9,705 nt of DNA from Actinomycetes bacterium (GTDB taxonomy: Bacteria > Actinomycetota > Actinomycetes > Mycobacteriales > Mycobacteriaceae): positions 1 to 9,705 of the forward strand of contig JAEWRC010000045.1 in the NCBI GenBank assembly GCA_023460175.1, in the 5' to 3' direction. The position numbers were made by a program, and so were the translations under genes. Of the stretch, positions 5,390-9,705 are shown piece after piece (the stretch's first letter is position 1; every line of letters starts with the position of its first letter). The notes below the pieces were generated by a model, which did no database searches, was not told where the DNA came from, and worked only from the letters and a program-made list of their open reading frames with translations.

Positions 5390-5857
5390 TCACACCAGGC
5401 CGGTCGCGTCGAACACCCAGGACATGTCGGCGGTGGCGAAGTCGGCCAGCCAGGTCGGGGGAGCGCAGTCGGCCAGCGCCGCCATGTCCCAGTAGTCCTT
5501 CCACAGCGTGATCTTGCCGCCGCGCACCTTGTGCACGGTGACGAACTTCAGCGTCGCGGATTCCCCGCTGGCCCAATGCCATTGCTCCTGATGCTCGTAC
5601 ATGACGTCGACGCCGTTGTCGACCATCAGGCCCGGGAAGTTCTGGTAACCGGCCAGTGGCTCCAGCCCGATCTTGAGGCGCTTGACGATGTCCTGCGGCC
5701 CGCGCGCCGCGGCCGCCGGACCGACCGGCATGTCGAGATAGATGCAGTCCGGTGCGAGGTAGCTCTGCACGCGGTCCCAGTCCCGCGCCGAGAGCGCCTG
5801 CCACATCCCGTGCACGGGCGCGGTGATCTCGGTGAGGTTCGTCTGCTCAGCCAGCAT
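5390..5857 (-). CDS. NTF2/SnoaL-like fold protein (limonene-epoxide-hydrolase-like)
   Basis: The product has 155 residues, a single alpha+beta cone-fold domain with no signal peptide. The second half (TLKFVTVHKVRGGKITLWKD, then YWD; about 102-124) matches the strand-turn-strand end of SnoaL and limonene-epoxide-hydrolase proteins, which read V-x-GG-x-I-x-x-W-x-D-Y-x-D. The Asp of this motif is kept (Asp121/Asp124). The Arg-x-Asp pair used by epoxide hydrolases is not visible in the preceding strand (residues 86-95 read MYEHQEQWHW), so epoxide hydrolysis is doubtful. An isomerase, cyclase or other hydrolase role for a hydrophobic ligand is possible. The ATG at 5857 overlaps the end of the amidohydrolase gene by 11 bp, so the two are probably translationally coupled from one message. 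Confidence 0.8.
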   Translation of the reverse strand: MLAEQTNLTEITAPVHGMWQALSARDWDRVQSYLAPDCIYLDMPVGPAAAARGPQDIVKRLKIGLEPLAGYQNFPGLMVDNGVDVMYEHQEQWHWASGESATLKFVTVHKVRGGKITLWKDYWDMAALADCAPPTWLADFATADMSWVFDATGLV

Positions 5858-7631
5858 GGGCCAGATCGCCTTTCGCGGTGGGGGCCGGGGCGGGCCGGCC
5901 GGCCCGCAGGAAGCTGCCGGTGCGGACCGCGCCGAGGTCGTCGGCCGGCCGATCGTCGAGGAAGACCGCGTGGCCGGCCACGAACACCGCCGTGACGGTG
6001 TCGGCGTTGCGATTGACCATGCGGGACAGCCCGCCGTACTGCGGCACGGCCTCCTCGGCGTAAGCGTCGAGCCGGTCGTCGAGCTTGGTCGGGTCCAGGA
6101 TCATCAGGTCGGCGCGGTCGCCGATGCGCAGATGGCCCGCGTCCAGCTGATACCAGTCGGCCAGCTCGCCGGTCATCCGGTGCACGGCCTGCTCGACGGT
6201 GAGGAACGGGGCACCCGCCTGCTCGGCGTCGCGCACATGGCGCAGCAGCCGCAGCCCACTGTTGTAGAAGGCCATGTTGCGCAGGTGCGCCCCGGCGTCG
6301 GAGAACCCCATCTGTATCCCCGGTTCGCGGGCCATCTGCTTGAGCACCTCCGGGCGGTGATTGGAAATCGTTGTGCGCCAACGCAGATCTTGGCCGTGTT
6401 CGAGGACGAGGTCCAGGAACGCGTCGACGGGATGCACCCCGCGCTCCCGGCCCACCTGGCCGAACGAGCGCCCGACGACGCCTGCGTCGGGGCAGGCGAC
6501 GATCTCGGCGTCGAAGAAGTCCCGATGCCACACCCGCACGCCGAACTTGCTGTCGTAGTCCTTGCGGAACCGCCGGCGGTACTCCCGGTCGGCCAGCAGC
6601 GCGTTGCGCTCCACCTCGTCGCGCAGGTGCAAGGCGGCCGCGCCCGACCCGAACTCCTCGAACACCACCAGATCGATGCCGTCGGCGTAGACCTCGAACG
6701 GCACCGGCAGGTGCTGCCACCGGAAGTCGCCGCCCAGGCGGGAGACCAGCCGCGCCGACGGGCCCATGATCTTGATGGCGTACGGGTTGGCCTTGACGTC
6801 GGCGGCCGAGAGCAGGCTGGTCTTCAGCTTGCGCCGGAACAGGCCCACCGACTGGGCCAGCTGCGACACCAGGTTCAGCGGGTTCTCGATGTCCGGACCG
6901 GACTGCAGGATCCGTCCGCTGCGGCGCAGCAGTGACTTGAGTCGGCGGAGTTCGCGGGGCTTGGCGTAGGTGGACGGCAGGGTGCGCGACCGGCAGGTCT
7001 CGCCGTCGACCTTGTCGAAGAGCAGTTGCTGCGAGGACATCCCGACGAAGCCGGCCGCCAGCGCCTCGGCGAGCATCCGCTCCATGGTGGCCTGCTCGGC
7101 GGCGGTGGGCCGCACGTCGGCGCGGGTGGCGCGATCGAGTCCCATTGTCGCGGTGCGCATGTCGGAGTGGCCCAGGAAGGCCGCCACGTTGGGGCCCAGC
7201 GGCAGCGACTCCAGCGCGGCGATGTACTCCTCGCAGTCGTCCCAGGACTTGTGCTCGTCGACGGCGGCGATGACGTGCTCGCGCGGGATCGCCTCGACCC
7301 GGCCGAACAGGTCGCCCGCGTCGATGCCGCCGACGTGCACGGTCGACAGCGAACACGACCCGAGCATCACCGTGGTCACCCCGTGGCGCAGCGATTCGGC
7401 CAGCGCCGGCCCGCCGAGCACCTCGATGTCGTAGTGCGTGTGGATGTCGATCATCCCGGGCAGCACCCACTTGTCGGTGGCGTCGATGACCCGCGGGCAG
7501 TCGGTGGGGTCGAGGTCGTGCGGCGAGATCGCCACGACATGGCCGCCGCGCAGGCCGATGTTGCGAATCGCCGACGGTGCCCCCGTGCCGTCGAACCAGC
7601 GGCTATTGCGAATGATCGTGTCGTAGGTCAC
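5847..7631 (-). CDS. N-acyl-D-amino-acid deacylase-like amidohydrolase (amidohydrolase family 3)
   Basis: The product has 594 residues. It starts with the small beta domain typical of the superfamily, then the metal site His64-Thr-His66 in DIHTHYD, and Cys93 in GSCSLS at the same 27-residue distance as the bridging Cys of D-aminoacylase. GHSDMR (154-159) and SDAGAH with Asp445 (444-449) follow, and the C-terminal GDRADLMILDP (504-514) closes the beta sandwich. The family hydrolyses N-acyl-D-amino acids, hydantoins or related amides in the cytoplasm. Oddly, residues 156-306 contain no histidine, so the ligands equivalent to His220 and His250 of D-aminoacylase are absent; the substrate and metal content are open. 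The start is GTG 7631, supported by a TTGACT/TTCCAT promoter placing the transcript start at the codon. It is the first gene of an operon with the NTF2-like gene. Confidence 0.85.
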   Translation of the reverse strand: MTYDTIIRNSRWFDGTGAPSAIRNIGLRGGHVVAISPHDLDPTDCPRVIDATDKWVLPGMIDIHTHYDIEVLGGPALAESLRHGVTTVMLGSCSLSTVHVGGIDAGDLFGRVEAIPREHVIAAVDEHKSWDDCEEYIAALESLPLGPNVAAFLGHSDMRTATMGLDRATRADVRPTAAEQATMERMLAEALAAGFVGMSSQQLLFDKVDGETCRSRTLPSTYAKPRELRRLKSLLRRSGRILQSGPDIENPLNLVSQLAQSVGLFRRKLKTSLLSAADVKANPYAIKIMGPSARLVSRLGGDFRWQHLPVPFEVYADGIDLVVFEEFGSGAAALHLRDEVERNALLADREYRRRFRKDYDSKFGVRVWHRDFFDAEIVACPDAGVVGRSFGQVGRERGVHPVDAFLDLVLEHGQDLRWRTTISNHRPEVLKQMAREPGIQMGFSDAGAHLRNMAFYNSGLRLLRHVRDAEQAGAPFLTVEQAVHRMTGELADWYQLDAGHLRIGDRADLMILDPTKLDDRLDAYAEEAVPQYGGLSRMVNRNADTVTAVFVAGHAVFLDDRPADDLGAVRTGSFLRAGRPAPAPTAKGDLAHAG

Positions 7632-7639
7632 AGCTATCT

Positions 7640-7668
7640 ATGGAACCTCGTCGGGGAGGCGGAGTCAA
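7640..7668 (-). promoter_or_regulatory. Probable promoter of the amidohydrolase-NTF2 operon
   Basis: On the minus strand TTGACT (plus 7663-7668) is followed by a 17-bp spacer and TTCCAT (plus 7640-7645). The -10 is weak (T, A and T in positions 1, 5 and 6), but spacing and -35 are good. Eight nt then lead to the GTG at 7631, so the message would be leaderless or nearly so. Confidence 0.4.
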
Positions 7669-7673
7669 CGATT

Positions 7674-7703
7674 TGGTGAACAGATTTTCAGATTTGTTTA
7701 CTA
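7674..7703. promoter_or_regulatory. Imperfect inverted repeat between divergent promoters (operator candidate)
   Basis: The arms TGGTGAACA (7674-7682) and TGTTTACTA (7695-7703) are complementary at 7 of 9 positions around a 12-nt spacer, which itself contains part of a tandem CAGATTT repeat (7681-7687 and 7689-7695). The stretch is clearly AT-richer than its surroundings. It lies immediately upstream of the amidohydrolase -35 and about 50-80 bp upstream of the tesB start. A second plus-strand -10-like TACTAT (7699-7704) overlaps the right arm. Confidence 0.35.
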
Positions 7704-7742
7704 TGACCGTGACCTGCGGGTTCCGCCCCATGGCGGCGGAAT

Positions 7743-7748
7743 TAAGCT
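7743..7748 (+). promoter_or_regulatory. -10 element of leaderless promoter for the TesB-like gene
   Basis: TAAGCT fits TANNNT and is 6 nt upstream of GTG 7755, so the transcript should begin at the start codon. No Shine-Dalgarno is visible. This spacing supports the choice of start. Confidence 0.5.
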
Positions 7749-7754
7749 GACCGG

Positions 7755-8582
7755 GTGTCGTCGTCGATCGGTGAAGTCCTGGCCAGCCTCGAGCTGGCCC
7801 GCGTGAACTCCAACTCCTTTGTGGGACAACAACTGCCGGCTCCGGCCAATCACATCCTGGGCGGTCACATCTCGGCGCAGGCGCTGCTGGCCGCCGGCCT
7901 GACCGCCCCCGGCCGCGCCGCGCACAGCGTGCACACCTACTTCCTGCGTCCCGGGGATGCGCGACATCCGGTGGACTTCGAGGTCGTCGAGTTGCAGGAG
8001 GGTCGCACGTTCTCGGCGCGGCGGGTCACCGCCCGCCAGGACGGTCAGGTGCTGCTGGAGGCGATGTCCTCGTTCAAGGCCGCCGGCGCGGGCGGGGCCG
8101 AACCCGTCGAATATCAGCCGCCGCTGCCGGCGGTGCCCGAGCCGGAATCGCTGCCGCCGGTGCCCCCGCATGCCGCCGAGGACGACGACGGTGGCCGCGG
8201 CCAGTGGGCCAGCCTGCGCTGGTACGAGCGCCGCGTCGTCGACGCCGACCGCCTGCCGCCCGCGCGCTCCCGGATCTGGTGGCGCCCGGGCGGGGACGTG
8301 CCCGAGGATCCCACCCTGGCCGCCGCCCTGATCGCCTACCTGTCGGCGATCGCCCTGACCGAACCCGCCTTCGCGGCCCGCGGCGAACTGGGCCCCTCGG
8401 CGCAGCGGGACCACTCGGTGTGGTTCCACCGGCCGCCCGTGCTGGACGACTGGTTGCTGTATGACCGCGCCTCGCCCAGCAGCGCGGACGCCGTGGCCCT
8501 GGCGCAGGGCCGGATGTTCAACCGCAACGGCGACCTGGTGTGCACGGTCACCCAGGAGATGTACTTCCCGCCGCCGCGCTGA
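7755..8582 (+). CDS. TesB-like acyl-CoA thioesterase II (double hot-dog fold)
   Basis: The product has 275 residues, the usual length for this family. The first hot-dog domain (about 1-110) contains the helix region HILGGHISAQALLAAG (33-48) and SVHTYFLRPGD (58-68). The second (about 150-275) contains RDHSVWFHRP (218-227) and the C-terminal TVTQEMYF (264-271). The family hydrolyses acyl-CoA to free acid and CoA. Of the three catalytic residues of E. coli TesB (Asp204, Thr228, Gln278), only the Gln seems present (Gln267); the Asp aligns with Ala198 (AYLSAIAL instead of AYASD) and the Thr with Gln217. Activity may be weak, altered or lost. The linker at 117-150 is rich in Pro and acidic residues. 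It is divergent from the amidohydrolase operon and followed by a hairpin. Confidence 0.88.
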   Translation: MSSSIGEVLASLELARVNSNSFVGQQLPAPANHILGGHISAQALLAAGLTAPGRAAHSVHTYFLRPGDARHPVDFEVVELQEGRTFSARRVTARQDGQVLLEAMSSFKAAGAGGAEPVEYQPPLPAVPEPESLPPVPPHAAEDDDGGRGQWASLRWYERRVVDADRLPPARSRIWWRPGGDVPEDPTLAAALIAYLSAIALTEPAFAARGELGPSAQRDHSVWFHRPPVLDDWLLYDRASPSSADAVALAQGRMFNRNGDLVCTVTQEMYFPPPR

Positions 8583-8590
8583 GCGGATTT

Positions 8591-8616
8591 CACCGCGCGT
8601 TCAACAGCGCGTGGTG
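8591..8616 (+). terminator. Hairpin after the TesB-like gene, probable terminator
   Basis: CACCGCGCG (8591-8599) pairs with CGCGTGGTG (8608-8616) over 9 bp with one G-U wobble, around an 8-nt loop. It begins 8 nt after the stop codon. There is no T-run, so it would be an I-shaped terminator of the kind proposed for mycobacteria. It separates tesB from the glycosyltransferase gene. Confidence 0.45.
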
Positions 8617-8660
8617 CCGCCGTGGGTGCGCGCACACCGGCGGCCGTTCTGCTTGCGCAG

Positions 8661-9705
8661 GTGCAGGTGGTGCAGGTGGCGAACTTCTACGGACCCCGAT
8701 CCGGCGGCCTGCGGACCGCGGTCGACCGGCTGGGCGCCGAGTACGTCGCCGCCGGGCACGACGTTGCGTTGATCGTGCCCGGGCCGCGGCCGGACCGCGC
8801 CCTGCTGCCCACCGGCGTGGTGCGAATCAGTGTTCCCGCCAGAAGAATCCCGTTGACCGGCGGCTACCGCGCGGTGCTGCCCGGACCCGTCGTCGAGGTG
8901 CTCGAGTCGCTGGCGCCGGACGCCCTCGAGGTCTCCGACAGGTTCACGCTGCGCTCGCTGGGCCGGTGGGGGCGCCGCAACGGCGTGACAACGGTGATGA
9001 TCTCCCACGAGCGGCTCGACCGGCTGACCGGTCAGCTGCTGCCCACCGCGGCCGCGCGGGCGCTGGCCGACGCGGCCAACCGGCGCACCGCCCGCGACTA
9101 CGACACGGTGCTGTGCACCACCGCGTTCGCTCGCGAGGAGTTCGACCGGATCGCGGCACCCAACGCGGTCACCGTTCCGCTCGGCGTCGACCTCGACCTG
9201 TTCCACCCCCGTCGGTACTCCGCGGCATTGCGTCGCCGCTGGGTCGATTCGCGACAACTGCTGCTGGTGCACTGCGGGCGGCTGTCGCCGGAGAAGCGGG
9301 CCGACCGCAGCATCGCCACCGTTGCGGCCCTTCGCGATTCGGGGGTGGACGCGCGCCTGGTGGTGGCCGGCGACGGCCCGCTGCGCGGTCGCCTCGAGCG
9401 TCAGGCCGCCCGGCTGCCGGTCGATTTCACCGGGTTCATCGACGACCGGGCGGCGGTGGCGACGCTGCTGGCCACGGCCGACGTGGTGCTGGCCCCGGGG
9501 CCGCACGAGACCTTCGGACTCGCGGCGCTCGAGGCGCTGGCCTGCGGCACGCCCGCGGTGGTGTCGCGCACCTCGGCGCTCACCGAGATCCTCTGCGCGG
9601 CCAGCGGCGCCAGTGCCGACAACCATCCGGCCGCCCTCGCGGCGGCGGTCACCGCGCTCATCGACCGGCCCGAGCGGCATCGGCGGCTCGCCGCCCGGCG
9701 GCGCG
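8661..9705 (+). CDS. GT4-family glycosyltransferase, PimC-like (cut by right edge)
   Basis: The frame is open to the window edge: 348 residues, with perhaps 30 missing. It is a GT-B, GT4-type retaining glycosyltransferase. The acceptor-side loop FYGPRSGGLRTAVD (9-22) carries the N-terminal glycine pair. The donor site shows GRLSPEKR (206-213), and the E-x7-E motif is Glu283/Glu291 in HETFGLAALEALACGTP. From memory, the whole sequence strongly resembles the mycobacterial mannosyltransferase called PimC (phosphatidylinositol dimannoside to trimannoside, GDP-mannose donor), which is strain-variable in M. tuberculosis; no search was possible, so the substrate is inferred. It would act at the cytoplasmic face of the membrane. 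I chose GTG 8661 because MQVVQVANFYG matches the expected family start (M-x-V-V-Q-V); GTG 8622, 8667, 8670 and 8676 are also in frame and no ribosome binding site decides. Confidence 0.82.
   Translation, partial: MQVVQVANFYGPRSGGLRTAVDRLGAEYVAAGHDVALIVPGPRPDRALLPTGVVRISVPARRIPLTGGYRAVLPGPVVEVLESLAPDALEVSDRFTLRSLGRWGRRNGVTTVMISHERLDRLTGQLLPTAAARALADAANRRTARDYDTVLCTTAFAREEFDRIAAPNAVTVPLGVDLDLFHPRRYSAALRRRWVDSRQLLLVHCGRLSPEKRADRSIATVAALRDSGVDARLVVAGDGPLRGRLERQAARLPVDFTGFIDDRAAVATLLATADVVLAPGPHETFGLAALEALACGTPAVVSRTSALTEILCAASGASADNHPAALAAAVTALIDRPERHRRLAARRR

Noticed and set aside
5375..5402. GGCCT/AGGCC hairpin between the convergent AhpD-like and NTF2-like genes as a bidirectional terminator
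   Set aside because: The stem is only 5 bp with a 16-nt loop and no T-run; too weak to claim in GC-rich DNA, although termination must occur near here.
5626..7470. 614-residue minus-strand open frame inside the amidohydrolase region
   Set aside because: It is the same strand in another frame of the amidohydrolase gene; the product is an Arg/Gly/Ala/Pro-rich string with no domain, while the 5847-7631 frame has clear metal-site motifs.
8658..8678. Triple CAGGTG repeat at the start of the glycosyltransferase gene
   Set aside because: It simply encodes the first beta strand (QVQVVQV) through repeated Gln and Val codons; it makes the start ambiguous but is not a repeat element.
8601..9680. 359-residue minus-strand open frame opposite the glycosyltransferase
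   Set aside because: It has shadow composition and no motif; the plus frame has an intact GT4 domain with E-x7-E.
1..9705. Search by eye for a mobile element, prophage, CRISPR, toxin-antitoxin or defence cassette
   Set aside because: No transposase, integrase, terminal repeats, spacer arrays or recognisable small toxin-antitoxin pair were seen; composition looks even apart from short AT-richer promoter regions.

Overview
This GC-rich window is almost certainly chromosomal DNA from a mycobacterium (Mycobacterium/Mycolicibacterium). The bacterioferritin is near-identical in layout to mycobacterial BfrA. It is followed by the same large DHA2 transporter that follows bfrA in M. tuberculosis (recalled as Rv1876-Rv1877). 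IdeR-type iron boxes and a KstR-type operator are present. Many start codons sit 6-9 nt after a TANNNT -10 element with no Shine-Dalgarno, the leaderless arrangement common in mycobacteria. I see no mobile element, tRNA, rRNA or CRISPR array.

Left part (1-1824): the start of a minus-strand FUSC-like membrane protein runs off the left edge. It diverges from an EthD-like protein gene, which is followed 11 nt later by a crotonase-fold gene. The crotonase lacks the two hydratase glutamates and instead carries the ECI2/Eci1-type isomerase signature, so I read it as a delta3-delta2-enoyl-CoA isomerase.

Iron module (1821-2747): bfd (bacterioferritin-associated ferredoxin, minus strand) and bfrA (plus strand) diverge from a 258-bp region. 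That region holds two good matches and one weaker match to the IdeR iron box. The geometry suggests iron-dependent repression of bfd and activation of bfrA, giving a release/storage switch.

Middle (2806-5382): a 679-residue DHA2 efflux transporter has a C-terminal cytoplasmic extension resembling a winged helix. Its stop codon forms the first bases of a KstR-type palindrome lying over the -35 region of a leaderless AhpD/carboxymuconolactone-decarboxylase-like gene.

Right part (5390-9705): a minus-strand two-gene operon (a D-aminoacylase-like amidohydrolase, then an NTF2/SnoaL-like protein, overlapping by 11 bp) converges on the AhpD-like gene. Divergent from the operon is a TesB-like acyl-CoA thioesterase. 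After a hairpin comes a GT4 glycosyltransferase resembling the phosphatidylinositol-mannoside enzyme PimC, cut by the right edge.

The right and left flanks lean towards acyl-CoA, lipid or sterol metabolism (isomerase, thioesterase, NTF2-fold protein, KstR-like site). Several enzymes lack canonical catalytic residues. I see no obvious novel multi-gene defence or mobile system. The most checkable points are the KstR-like operator, the iron-box cluster with opposing targets, and the reassigned or degenerate enzymes.
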